Origin: Achatina immaculata
Taxonomy: Eukaryota > Mollusca > Gastropoda > Stylommatophora > Achatinidae
Assembly: GCA_009760885.1 (NCBI GenBank)
Contig: CM019702.1
Coordinates: forward strand, 53,791,282 to 53,855,281
Length of the DNA: 64,000 nucleotides
Reading direction: 5' to 3'
The translations under genes and the position numbers were made by a program. This document shows positions 10,753-23,029 of the stretch, piece after piece. Numbering within the stretch: position 1 is the first letter of the stretch; every line of letters starts with the position of its first letter. The notes under the pieces were generated by a model that was not told the DNA's origin, ran no database searches, and was given only the letters and a program-made list of their open reading frames with translations.

Positions 10753-13570
10753 ATGACGGACACAGTCCTTACGGTGTTACTAAGGAAAACCCCTGTATCA
10801 AACTAAAAAGAAAAATAAGAGTAGGAACATGGAATGTAAGAAGTATGTATGATGGAAAGTATCAAATAATAAGTTACTAGATGAAAAGAACCGGGATACT
10901 CATTTTGGGAATCTGCGAACATCGATGGAAAGGATCAGGACACTTTAAGAGCGAGAATGATAATATCTTTATATACTCCGATGAAGAATGATGAGGAAAG
11001 AATGGAGTGGCTTTTCACTTGGACAAATAAACATCAAAAGCAATACTAGGTTACAGTCCAGTAAGTGACATAATCCTCACAATCAGACTTAAGGGCACTC
11101 TTAGAAATGTAACAATCATCCAGATATATGCGCATACATCAGCAGCATAAGAAGACGATAGACCAGGTACGGAAAATGATATTGTATTAATAATGGGGGA
11201 TTTTAATGCAAATGTTGGTATAGAAAGAGCAGAATATGAAGGACATGTTGTAGGGAAATTTAGCATAGGATAAAGAAATGAGGCAGGTGACAATTTAATG
11301 GAGTTTTGCATTGAAAATGAGCTAATGATCGCTAACATACTTTTTAAACAACATCCAAGAAGACTTTACACATGGACATCACCTGATGGGAAAATCAAGA
11401 ATGAAATAGATTACATTTTAGTACAAAGAAAGTGGATATCAAGTATAACATCAGCACAAATTTTCCCAGGTGCAGATTGTAACACGGACTATGAGTTATT
11501 AATAGCAGACATGAAGATAAAAATAAAAAAGACAGTTACAGGATCAAGACCACTCCGCTTTGATCTTACAAAAATACCAGAACAATAGGGTAGAGAAGTA
11601 AAGAACCGTTTCGAAATCCTTACGGATGTACAGGAGGAGATGACACCAGATGAACTGGCTACGCACGCCAGAGATATCTCAATAACAGCAGCAAAAGACA
11701 TGGTTCCAGTAACGAAAGCACAAAAGTATGGATCTATTACAGCAGGCACATTATAACAGATAAAACTTGGTAGTGAAACGAGGACGCAAGTGAGAAACAA
11801 CAACAAAGATGAATATACATTTTTAACAAAGGAAGTACCAAGAAACAAAAGAAAAGACAAGTAACAATCGTACACGATTGTTGTGAAAGAATAGAGGGAC
11901 ATCAGAAGTGTGGAAGGGATAGGGAAATGTTTAAAGAAATGAAGACATTGACGAGAAATATCACACCTAAACTAAATGTAGTTTGTGATAAGATGGCGAA
12001 TCTCTTGACAGAGACAGATGAAATTCTAGAAAGATGGAAGGGATATTGCAGGGGAATGTATGATACAACTAACTGTGAAAGCAGAAATCAACAGGATGAA
12101 ATATTATTGGAGGAGAAAGAACCCGAACCGACAATATAAGATGTTTTATGGACAATAAAGAATCTGAAAAATAGTAAATCACCAGAGTGTGATGAGATAA
12201 CAGCTGCACTTATTAAAACAGGAGGAAAGGAATGTGCAACACTCTATCATGCACTATGTAAAAATATATGGAATTCAGGTATTTGGCCAAAAGAATAGAA
12301 AAGAACTGTATTCAAACCACTGCCAAAATAGATAACCTGAAATTATGCACAAACTACAGAACTGTTTCCGTGATTAGTCATGCCAGTAAAATTCTGTTAA
12401 AAATCATAATGGGGAGACTTCGTAAGAAAACAGAAGAAGAAGTCAATATGGTCCAAGCTGGTTTCAGGCAAGGAAAAGGATCAAGATATGATATATTCAA
12501 TATAAGATTAATAATAGAGAAATGCTGAGAGTTTAATGTGAATCTATATTTATCCTTTACATACTACTCAAAGGCATTTGCTTTTGTACAACACCAGAAA
12601 CTTTGGGGAATAATCGAAAAAATGGGATTTCCAACATATTTGATACAATTAACATCACTGCTGTATCTAGACCAACAAGAAGCAGTAAGAATAACTGGTG
12701 AAACAACAACTTAGTTTGACATAAAACAATGGGTCCGTCAGGGATGCATATTGTCGCCTTATTTATTTAACTTGTGTACTGAAAATATTATGATTAATGT
12801 TAGAGAAGATGTAGACAAAGAATATTACGATGCCATAACAATTGGAGTTTATGAAATACCAGAGATTACATATGCTGATGACACAGTATTACTATCCACA
12901 ACAGAAAAAGGAATGGACAAACTAATTATGTCAGTCCTTAAGAACAGCGAAGAGCAAAACATCCATCTTAATGCGAAGAATACTAAATTGATGACAACTG
13001 ACAAAACATAAAAGGCATTTGAAATATATATTACTGAGGAAAAAGTTGAAGAAATGGAGAGTTTTGAATATCTTGGATCACTACTAACTAATAATGGAGA
13101 TGAATCTGTGGAGAGGAACAGACAGAACAACAAAAATAAGATTTTTAAGGGCATGCATCTTTCCCATCGCAACATATGCCTGTGAGATCTGGACACTTAA
13201 CAAAACAGCCGAGAAACACATAAATGACTTTGAATGTAAATGCTACAGAAGAGTTCTTCAAATATCATGGACACAAAAAAGAACAAATATATCCATATCA
13301 CAAGAATTTAATATTTAAGGCTGGCTGGCTAGTAAAGAGGATTAAATAGAGAAAACATAAATATTTTGGACATATTAAACGTCACGATAATCTAGAGAAG
13401 ACCGTCTTGGAAGGGTATATAATGGGAAACAGAAAGAGAGGAATATCGTCGTTGATGATCTGCTAATTGATGCATCAGCAGCAGGCCGTCATCCTCACAA
13501 TCGAAAGGCCTACAGGACTGCTGTTAGAGAGGCAACGTTCCGCAAGGGACATGCAAAAGAATGAACGAAT
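10753..13570 (+). mobile_element. nLTR-2 retrotransposon, nearly complete but defective, inserted in nLTR-4
   Basis: Translated across frameshifts, the element holds an APE-type endonuclease: VGTWNVRSM (about 10,830), LGICEHRWKGSG, then LIMGDFNANVG and RRLYTWTS (about 11,190-11,390). A linker follows (ILLEEKEPEPTI, about 12,105), then a reverse transcriptase with GFRQGKGS (about 12,460), a damaged motif A reading YYSKAFAFV instead of DYSKAFD, and an intact ITYADDTVLLS (about 12,870). The basic C-terminal tail ends near 13,565 in AAAGAATGAACGAATGA. Missing catalytic residues and many stops make it inactive. It lies in intron 1 of gene A. Confidence 0.88.
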
Positions 13571-13988
13571 GAGAGAGGATAGGAATAGAAATAATAACCA
13601 AGTTACTGAATGACATTTACAACATTGATTATATGCCCAGTAACCTGCTTAAGTCCACGTTTATACCACTACCAAAGAAACCAGGTGAAAAGGAATGTGA
13701 TGACTATCAGCCTCTAATGTCACATAACGAAGCTACTTCTGAGAATCATTATGAGAAGAACAAGAAAAAGATAAAAATCGAAATAGCATGTGAACAGATG
13801 GATTTGTTGAAGAAAAGGGAAAACGCAATGCCATTTATGCTTTACGAACACTAACAGAAAGACCGTTAGAAACAACAACAAAGATCTCTACTTATGCTTC
13901 ATTGATTACACCAAGCCATTCGACAAGTCGAAGCATAATCAAATTATTAAAATGCTTGAAGACATGAATATAGACGGCAAAGACCTGA

Positions 13989-14032
<44 letters not shown>

Positions 14033-14746
14033 TATATATATATACTGGCAGCGATTCGAGGTGAAAATATAGCTTGAAATTATCAACCTGTAAAACAGTG
14101 GGTGCGACAATGATGTGTACTATCTCGAGACCTTTTTTCTCTGTACAGCGAGAATATTTAAAAACTGATCATCACAGAATCAGGCATAAAAATTGGAGGA
14201 TACAATATTAACAACCTTCAGTATGCTGACAACACAGTTCTAATAGCTGAGAATCAACAAGCCCTGCAAAATATCTTGGAGGAAGTGAACAGAAAAACCT
14301 TACTTTAAACATAAAAAAGACAGAGACTATGGTTATATCTAAGAAACAGAATCCGCCAGCATGCAGTATTCAATTAAACTGAACTATTCTAAAGCAGGTG
14401 CAGAAATTCAAATACCTTGGAGCAGTAATAACTTCAGATGGGAAATGCAAAACAGAAATTAGGAACACAATAGGCCAAGCAAAGACTGCATTTCAGAGAA
14501 TAAGAAACATATTATCCAACACATTCTTATCAATGAATGTTAGAAAACGAGTCCTAAAATGCTATATTGAACCTATCTTGTTATATGGAAGTGAATCATG
14601 GACAATAGGTAGGTCTGTAAAAAAATCATTGGAAGCAACAGAAATGTGGTTTATTAGAAGAATGTTGCGAATCCCCTGGCTTATGACTTGCATGAAGGAT
14701 ATAGTACTCTAGAGAAGCATAATAGCCAACGCCAAACCTCACGGCA
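13571..14746 (+). mobile_element. nLTR-4 retrotransposon, 3' part
   Basis: Continues the element begun at 10,465: LLKSTFIPLPKKPGEKECDDYQ (thumb-side palm, about 13,645), the YADD counterpart LQYADNTVLIAENQ (about 14,220, with DD changed to DN), then QKFKYLGAVITSDGKC and the C-terminal ESWTIGRSVKKSLEATEMWF tail (14,398-14,712). A (TA)n expansion at 13,988-14,043 has grown inside the coding region. Frameshifts are present. Confidence 0.8.
13988..14043. repeat. (TA)n microsatellite inside nLTR-4
   Basis: Two TA runs separated by a single AA step, embedded in the reverse-transcriptase frame. Confidence 0.9.
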
Positions 14747-14799
14747 CATGATGATGATGATGATGATGCTGATGATTATGATGATGATGATGCTGATCT
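14747..14799. repeat. (GAT)n tail of nLTR-4
   Basis: ATGATGATGATG with variant GCTGAT and GATTAT units directly after the end of the nLTR-4 coding tail. It probably marks the element's 3' end. Confidence 0.75.
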
Positions 14800-15289
14800 T
14801 GGATTACTACTTGCCATAGTAAACTGCCATATAAAACATTTGAATGTATTTCTTGGTAGTGTGTTTGTTCCTTATAAGAGAACGAATGTGGCATATGTGT
14901 AAATGAAGTAGTATGAGCTATTTGGACAGTATACAGTTTCCAGTGCTGATAATTAATGCATTATACTACCCCTCTAAATGTGTGTGAAAAAGAATTGTTA
15001 GATTATTGCATTCATAATATTTGGAACATTTCATATAGTCATGATGCATTGTTCGATTAATGGAACTATTTAAAATATTCTTGCAGTCAAATAATGATCT
15101 TGTACGCAATGTTGTTCTGTGTGCGAAAAATGCACTGGACAACACATCTGCACGAAAATCAAATCCGTCTTATAAAATTAGTCAGTTCGTATACTTTATG
15201 GTGTTATAATGCAGAGACAAAGTATTAGAAATGTGTAATATTCACCTGCTGAATAGAGTACTAGGTTAGAGCTTAAAGACTACCGTTGA
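14800..15289. other. no gene seen
   Basis: AT-rich intron sequence of gene A without recognised content. Confidence 0.45.
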
Positions 15290-17033
15290 ATGTCCGCTTT
15301 ATAGTCGACGTTTCTTTGCCCGCAGCATCTACAACTTCTCGGTATCCTCTCTAGTTAATGTCCAACGATAGACAGCCAACACTGAAGTGGACCACTTGCC
15401 AAGATACTGTTTCTGCATTCTGATGGAAGAGTTCCACATGTTCATCACTAACCATGTGGCAGTTGTCGGAGACGATATCCAAGTGGAAATGGATAAAGTG
15501 CAAGTTTAAAGACATATTTCAGGCACATTTATGATCCAACATATTCTCTATCAGTTCTTTGTAGTTTTCCGCCTTTATATTTCCAACGAATTGAACTGAG
15601 ATCTAAGTCATCCCAAGCCTTTTTTACTGTACTCTGAAGATCTTAAGAATCTAAGGACACAACATACCTCCTCTCTGAGTTTTGCCTCACTGAGTCCAGG
15701 TAATTTGTCTTTCACTTACTTGAATGCTGGGTTAGCATGCTCCGTAGCGTTTAAGAAATGCTTCATCGGACCAAGTTTTATGTACAGAGGTGACAGAGTG
15801 AGTGTGTGTGTCTATGCCAGTGCTGGGTGTTGCACATTGTGTTCTGTAACTTTCCAGACTTCCATCAGGCCAGCTTTTCTTCATTTTGCACAGCATCTTT
15901 GCTTGGGTTTCCTATTACACAGAACGCAGCACAACTTATATCACAACTGCAGACCCATCAACATTGCTAATATCTTAAAATTATTACAGAGATACCAGCC
16001 GTACTTGAGGTGCTGAAAACAGTCCATCAGCTGTGTAAGGCTATAAGTCTTTTTAGTGTTCATACACACATACACACAACATGTCTCGGTGGAACAGAGG
16101 AAAGACAGTTTCCATTATGCAGCAACACTGTCCTGAGAATCAGTGTGGACGAGCCTATAAAAAGTCGCAAAGTCTGTGGGTCTTTTATAGTTTTTGGTTT
16201 ATTGTCTGGTTCATCATCATTGCATCCAGCCCGGACATCTCCAAAGGTGTTCAGATTCATAAAGTATGAAAATAAGATGACAATGTTTAAATGAAAATTA
16301 TGCAATATACAATATTTCGGCGTGAGCCTTTTTCAAGGATTTCATACAAAAACAATACAACACGTCAATAAAAAGAAGAAAAAAAGAAAAACTTAGCTTT
16401 GCGGCATCCCTCCTGTTACAGTGATAACTTCCAGTGACATTGGTCAAGCCATTAAATCACATCAACAGAAGGTCATCTTCTTCCTGGAAGTAATATTAAA
16501 CTTCTCATGACGAGAGGGAAATAAAATTACTCTGACATTTCAACTAAGAAGATATCATTGCTGAAGCTTTGATCCCGGCATCTCTGCTTTGACTTCTGAT
16601 AGTTCCAAGTCGCGAACAAGATCATTAAGTTCTTCTTGGGTGAGAATGTGCCAGGGCCGACATATGGATCATCATTAGACTTCAATAACGATGGTTTCCT
16701 CTTGTTCATCGTCTTCTACATCAACGAAGAATCATTACTGAGGTTCGGATACAGAAAGTTCTTCGCTGTGCAGAACTGGTCTGAGAGCCAGTGGTATATC
16801 TGTACACGTTGTTGTCCACTTTCTTTCTTCCTGATACCTTTAGAAATAAGTGGTACCATGCAGAAGTAGCAAACATTTACATGATAGCTTGGCCTCCAGC
16901 AGACAATATGAGAAGAAAACGACGTCAGCACGTTTCCACATTTCAGTGGAACAACTCTAGCGCAGGTACTGCAGCATCTGCGATGCCTAAGCCTTGTCCT
17001 GGTCATCAGTCTTTCATCGACAGTAACGTCCAT
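15290..17033 (-). pseudogene. decayed copy of a multicopy uncharacterised protein family
   Basis: Read on the minus strand across frameshifts, pieces of one protein appear in order. CYFCMVPLISKG (about 16,875) is followed by IPLALRPVLHSEELS in a shifted frame (about 16,795-16,745), SKQRCRDQ (about 16,590), QTLRLFIGSS and VLLHNGNCLSSVP (about 16,170-16,090), HLKYGW and LAMLMGLQL (about 16,000-15,945), KLCCVLCNR, YIKLGPMKHFLNA (about 15,790-15,750), LPGLSEAKLREEV (about 15,700), KKAWDDL, GNIKAENYKELIENML (about 15,585-15,540), NMSLNLHFIHFHLD and VSDEHVELFHQN (about 15,510-15,420). From memory this order matches a large, undescribed family scattered through many invertebrate genomes (hallmarks CYFC, IPSALRPVPH, LHIKLG, NYKEL, HFLHSHLDFFP, GERFHQD). 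Its spread suggests transposon-like mobility. It has at least four frameshifts and several stops, so it is not functional here. Function unknown. Confidence 0.75.
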
Positions 17034-17540
17034 ATATCTTTTTGCACAAGGTCATCAGTCTTTCATCGACAGTAACGTCCATATATCTTTTTGCACAAGG
17101 TCATCAGTCTTTCATCGACGGTAACGTCCATATATCTTTTTGCACAAGGTCATCAGTCTTTCATCGACAGTAACGTCCATATATCTTTCTGCACAAGGTC
17201 ATCAGTCTTTCATCGACAGTAACGTCCATATATCTTTCTGCACAAGGTCATCAGTCTTTCATCGACAGTAACGTCCATATATCTTTCTGCACAAGGTCAT
17301 CAGTCTTTCATCGACAGTAACGTCCATATATCTTTCTGCACAAGGTCATCAGTCTTTCATCGACAGTAACGTCCATATATCTTTCTGCACAAGGTCATCA
17401 GTCTTTCATCGACAGTAACGTCCATATATCTTTCTGCACAAGGTCATCAGTCTTTCATCGACAGTAACGTCCATATATCTTTCTGCACAAGGTCATCAGT
17501 CTTTCATCGACAGTAACGTCCATATATCATTTTGCACAAA
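17002..17540. repeat. 49-bp minisatellite, about 11 units
   Basis: The unit GTCATCAGTCTTTCATCGAC-AGTAACGTCCATATATCTTTCTGCACAAG starts at 17,002, 17,051, 17,100, 17,149 and so on with a strict 49-bp period and very few differences (CTTTT versus CTTTC; one GACGG variant). The first unit overlaps the N-terminal side of the adjacent pseudogene. There are no unique spacers, so it is not a CRISPR array. Confidence 0.95.
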
Positions 17541-17835
17541 TGGAGTTGTTAAAATTATAGCAAAGATCAGAGGCAGACGAGAGAGATTTCATGAAAAGAG
17601 GAAAATTGGAATACACTGTGGAAACTGTAAAAATTGAAAGAAGAAGAGGAAGACAGAGAGAGAAGTTGCCGGATGTGGTGTCAGTGTGGCTAGGAAGAAA
17701 GTCACCGGCGGATCTCATAATCAAGGCTAAAGACAGGGGATTGTGGAGAGAAATGATCGCTACGCTACGCGGCATGGCACTTGAATTGAATTGGGGTGAT
17801 AGTTCTGTCTGGCTTTTGAGGGTCATTTGAAATGA
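17541..17835 (+). mobile_element. nLTR-8 retrotransposon, 3' terminal fragment
   Basis: The frame 17,591-17,830 encodes a retrotransposon ORF2 tail: RRRGRQREKLPDVVSVWLG, then DRGLWREMIATLRGMALELN. The same peptide occurs antisense at 29,870-30,275. It starts right at the end of the 49-bp minisatellite. Confidence 0.7.
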
Positions 17836-18190
17836 AATCCTACAGAAGGACGACACATCAACGCAAATCAAATAAAGAGATACTGATGGGACTAGATGTA
17901 GAAAACTGGGTCGTTAACACCATAAAAATTGGAACGCTCAGATGCTTTGGCCACATCAAGAGACACAGTAGCTTTGGGAGGATGATAGTGGAAGGCACTG
18001 TGTCCAGGTAAAGAGCAAATGGACAAACTCACTACAGATAGATTCATAATATCACGGAAAGTTTGAATGTCTCACAATAAAACGGCGGTCAACTTTCCCA
18101 AGACCGAATTCCATTCAGGCAAGCTGTGAGAGGGACAACGTTCTGGAAAATGCAATGTCACATGAATTAGGGTCATTCCTCCATAATATT
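17836..18190 (+). mobile_element. nLTR-3 3' terminal fragment
   Basis: Translates with frame changes as EMKSYRRTTHQRKSNKEIL, then TLRCFGHIKRHSSFGRMIVEG and FRQAVRGTTFWK, matching the tail of the copy at 2,870-3,740. It directly abuts the nLTR-8 tail. Confidence 0.65.
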
Positions 18191-18354
18191 ATAGAAGCTA
18201 TCTGGACCATTAAAACAGTCATGAGGCGTAGCTACTGTTGTATCATGTAATTTTAATTTCTGAGAGTAATGTATAGGATTGGCTGATGCAACAAAACTTT
18301 GGCTGATGCAGTACTACAACTGGATTTAAAGATACTTGTACTGCGATCAAAAAA
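18191..18354. other. no gene seen
   Basis: Contains a short direct repeat, TGGCTGATGCA, at about 18,280 and 18,301; nothing else stands out. Confidence 0.4.
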
Positions 18355-18720
18355 TTAAACGAACGACATTATGTTTTGTGGTTTAATGTCTGGGTCAACA
18401 TCACTGAACTCCCGGGACGTCCATGGCTGCTCAGAGCCCCCACCTCTCAGTCTAAGGAACGATGTGGTCTCAAGGTCCTCCAGTCTCTCTATCTCTCTGA
18501 GTGTATTAACAATACCTGCTCGATCCAGTGGTTGTCCACCTGAGCTGGTGGCAAAGCCAGACAACCTATCAGCTCTCTCCTTTTCCCTGGATGCCCACGT
18601 GATCAGGAACGTAGATAAAGGTGACTCTATGAATCGTTGATCTCTACAATGACTCAAGCCACTTCTTTCATATAACCTGCCTCGACATTCCGGACCATGC
18701 TCATTGAATCACTTAGTATG
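18355..18720 (-). mobile_element. probable LINE RNase H / C-terminal fragment
   Basis: The minus-strand frame 18,657-18,355 reads SREKERADRLSGFATSSGG, then LDRAGIVNTLREIERLED. The ERADRLSG core resembles the GNERADxLA motif of the RNase H domain found in some LINE clades, and upstream frames give DSMSMVRNVEAGYMKEV. No polymerase is attached. An alternative is a host gene fragment, which is less likely given the surroundings. Confidence 0.5.
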
Positions 18721-19125
18721 CAGATACGGGTGTAGGTTTGTGACTCCAGCTTTCGTTACTGCCATCACCTCTTTCCACATTCCCAAGTCATATCTATGTA
18801 AACAAAGCAGGCTAAGGATCTCCTAAACAAGATTCAACTGACAAACTTCATTGTTGTTTTTCGGTTCAGAGCATCAGAATTAGTAACGGCTGGCAAGTTT
18901 TATTTCTTTCGTAAATTGTGTGTTGCCCAGTGTTGTCTGTTGTATTTGAAATAAGCAAACACAGTTTAGAACTATTTAATTGTAAAAACTCTCAGTTACG
19001 AAACTGTGAAAATATAAGTACCTCTGAGAGCAATATGATATTTATGTAGAACAATGTTGCTCATTAAATTAATTATGCTGATGAAAAGAACGAATTAGAA
19101 TGATATGCATACACACACATATAAA

Positions 19126-19130
<5 letters not shown>
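18721..19130. other. no gene seen (intron 1 of gene A)
   Basis: No recognised feature before the TA tract. Confidence 0.4.

Positions 19131-19198
<68 letters not shown>
19131..19198. repeat. (TA)n microsatellite
   Basis: Uninterrupted alternating AT of about 68 bp. Confidence 0.95.
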
Positions 19199-19200
<2 letters not shown>

Positions 19201-19429
19201 CACTTTATAGTAAAAAACGGAAAGTGTCATGTAAAACGTATGTGGTAAAAATAGAACAAGTATTACCATATTTTTTCGCAATAAATAACTGCCTGTGATC
19301 TACTTACGTTGTTTTGATACCTTGCTTCGCCTAATGTGCAAAAGGAAGTGGTTCTAAACAACTCTGGCAATATAAAAACACGATAACCATCACAACATTA
19401 GGCTAATAAAAAGTCCATGCCTTTCTTAC

Positions 19430-19688
19430 CAAGAAGACTGACGTTGACAGAGTCTTTGAAATCCTGTTTGAGGAAACAGGCGATAGTGACAATGTTTGTC
19501 ACAATACCAAAAATGCTAATTCCTTGACACAGCACCCCATAGACGATCCACATGAAAATTAGCATTGCGTTATCGCTGATTCCAGAGGCATCAGTTATTT
19601 TCTCATGCTGATGTTCCGATTTCTCCAAAGACTCGAAATTAAAAGTTGGCTCAGTTTCAGTCTCCATGCCCTGATTCCTTTGGATCAT
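19430..19688 (-). CDS. GPCR gene A, exon 1 (N-terminus and TM1)
   Basis: Encodes a short extracellular N-terminus with no signal peptide (MIQRNQGMETETEP...), then TM1 (MWIVYGVLCQGISIFGIVTN) and the first intracellular loop, ending SVNVSLLG at a GGTAAG donor (phase 1). The start at 19,688 is chosen because it leaves a tail like that of gene E; in-frame ATGs also exist at 19,748, 19,709 and 19,667. The 259 nt join in frame with exon 2. Intron 1 (10,346-19,429) is 9,084 bp and full of transposons. This exon could in principle belong to another receptor, but no other TM2-TM4 exon lies between, and the phase fits exactly. Confidence 0.82.
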
Positions 19689-20707
<1,019 letters not shown>

Positions 20708-20744
20708 ATCTCTGTTTTTCTCTCAAGGTCTCTGATGACAGGAT

Positions 20745-21900
20745 ATCAGGTCCTTCTGAGAGCCTCTATCCCCTGTGCATCTCAACAAGCTTGCCATTGA
20801 TAATTCCCGTGTCAGCATGCCAGACTGTCAAACATTTTTTTGTCTTTGTCTACCTCTGTCTCTTCTATCGTCGATCTCATCTGTTGCCATTATGTGCTCT
20901 AGCAGTCTCTCCTCCAAGCATGCCCCACAAATCTGGATTGTCGATTTCTGATCTTTGTTATGATTTCCTTGTTTCTTGTGCTTCTTTCAGAATATCCTCG
21001 TTAGATCTTCTCGGTGTCCATGGTACATTCAGTATTATTCTTAAGAACCCGATTTCCAGTGATTCCAGCCATCTCTGTATCTCTATACTGACCTTCCAGG
21101 CTTCGAATACATTTAACAGGATCGGTTGATAGCACTCTGTTCTTGAGTCTCCTGTATAATGACTTATTGCAATGTATAAATTTCAATTTTTGAAAGACCT
21201 TTGCTTGCATACTTCTGTTTTTCGCTGCGGTGACACCTACATTTGCTGTTAGCAAGGTGCCTAAGTACTTCAAACTTCAGCTTCGCTTCATTTTGTGCCT
21301 TTTCCTTATGTGGTCCACCTACGGAAGGTTCGTAGTTTTTGAGATGGCAATCACCAAGATTTTCTTTGTGTTAGAACTGAGTCCATCGCTTTTTCTCAAT
21401 TTCCTTGGTGATTAAGTAGCTATTGAAGCTTTCGTTTACTCTCGGCTATCATCATCATGTCGTCTGCGTACCTCAATTTGTTAACATTGGCAACTCTTAC
21501 TGTTAGTCCCAGCATGTCCTCTATATTTCCTTATATTTTCACTGTATAAAAGCCCATGTGAAAACCATGCCGTACGGCTAGCTTTATCTCCTGGTATTCT
21601 TTTATTTGCCCCTCCACATTTTGTTGCCAGTACATTCTCATGATGATTCTCGGGTCTTTTCTGCTAACGTTTATTTCCTTCAACATTTTAATGAATTCAT
21701 CGTGTTTAACTTTATTAAATCTCTTACAGTAGTCAAGGAAGCATAAAGATATGCCTGTTTTAAGTCTATCTCTATTTCTTCTGTTGTTTTAACACGAGGA
21801 TAACATTTGCTGTGCTCTTTCCTGGTTCAAAGTCAAAAACGTGCCATTTCTCATTTATTTGAATTAAACCTAAATCTGTCAGCATCTGACCAATGCTTCG
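20745..21900 (-). mobile_element. nLTR-5 retrotransposon, reverse transcriptase fragment
   Basis: Minus-strand translation gives DEFIKMLKEINV (about 21,700), RMYWQQNVEGQIKEYQEIKL (about 21,640-21,580), NKLRYADDMMMIAES (the YADD motif, about 21,480-21,440), MKYLGTLLTANVGVTAAKN (21,273) and the tail KNRVLSTDPVKCIRSLEGQ. Stops and frameshifts interrupt it, and the endonuclease is missing. Confidence 0.75.
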
Positions 21901-23029
21901 CATAGGTATGTAAGGTCTACCAACTTTGCTAGTGTTGCTGTGGACTTAAAGAGTTAAAGCTATTCGTTATTAATTATTGACGGTGATAAAAAAGGAAGAT
22001 CGCCTCAGACTTCTGTTATAGCTTTCTTAAAGTCTCTTCCTGCATCCTTTAAAGAATATACACACTCTATATAGATTGACAACAGAGATAACATCTAATG
22101 GATGTAACCTAAAATTAAGCCTATCAAGAAAACAGCTTTTAATAAACGCATTTATTTTGGTGTTATTGAATTAATTTCATACACAAAATACATATTTTGT
22201 TGTTACTGAATTGTTACTAACGCTTTGTTTTTCAGTTTTTCTCTTATGTGTTATACTACGATTCTCACATTGTCTAATGTAACATAATATTAGTTTATTC
22301 ACGTTACATAGATTCTTTTTAATCTTGGGAAGCATACTAACGTGTTATTTTTCTTCTACTATTATAACGTTAGATAACATTTTTTAAAATAACATCAGCT
22401 ACTAATTATTACAGCACTACATTGCTTTAATTTTGTGTTGCCTTCTTCGTTTCATTGGTCGACCTGCAGTCTCGCTGCCAGGGTGGGGGCTGAGTTATGC
22501 CCAGCAGCGCTACTCTGGGGTCCCCCCGCCCCCGCGACAGAAGAGCCACCCCCGTCCCTGAGGTGACCACCCCACCAAAAGGTAGGTGAGATCTGCCTGG
22601 ATAAGAGGATATGTAGACCTTTGTAAATCTTGTAATAGCTTCACAACGCAAGTTGATCTCTATTTACAGTGTTTTAGGCCAAGCGAGTCTTGAAAAAGTC
22701 CACAGGTGTTACCCACTGTGATGTAGAACTAACTAAAATGACTCTAAGACATCAAAGTGCAATGGGGTTAATGCAAAATCTGTTGAGTATTCTACCATAG
22801 TAGAATAGAAATAATGAGTCGACTGATTCGTTAGAACGATATTAAAATGTATGATTAAAAGATGTATTTCACAAGAATAATTGCATAGTATTAAATATTG
22901 TTAATGATAATGTGTCTTGTGGTATGATCACAATATTAGTTAAAACCTTCAGGGTAGTCTCATTGTGGTTCTAGAGTTCCTTCTTAACGTGTCAGTTTGC
23001 TTTTGTGTGTGTGTGCGTGTCTTTGAGGG
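21901..23029. other. no gene seen; one GC-rich island
   Basis: The stretch 22,470-22,580 is strikingly GC-rich (CCCCGCCCCCGCGACAG) against the AT-rich background and may be the 5' end of an unrecognised element. The region 22,660-22,865 resembles 2,455-2,660. No coding evidence. Confidence 0.35.

Noticed and set aside
17002..17540. Regular repeats that might suggest a CRISPR array
   Set aside because: Units are contiguous with no unique spacers, and the DNA is eukaryotic; it is a minisatellite.
17591..17830. 79-residue frame as a host gene
   Set aside because: Recurs antisense at 29.9-30.2 kb and has the basic tail of a LINE ORF2; treated as nLTR-8.
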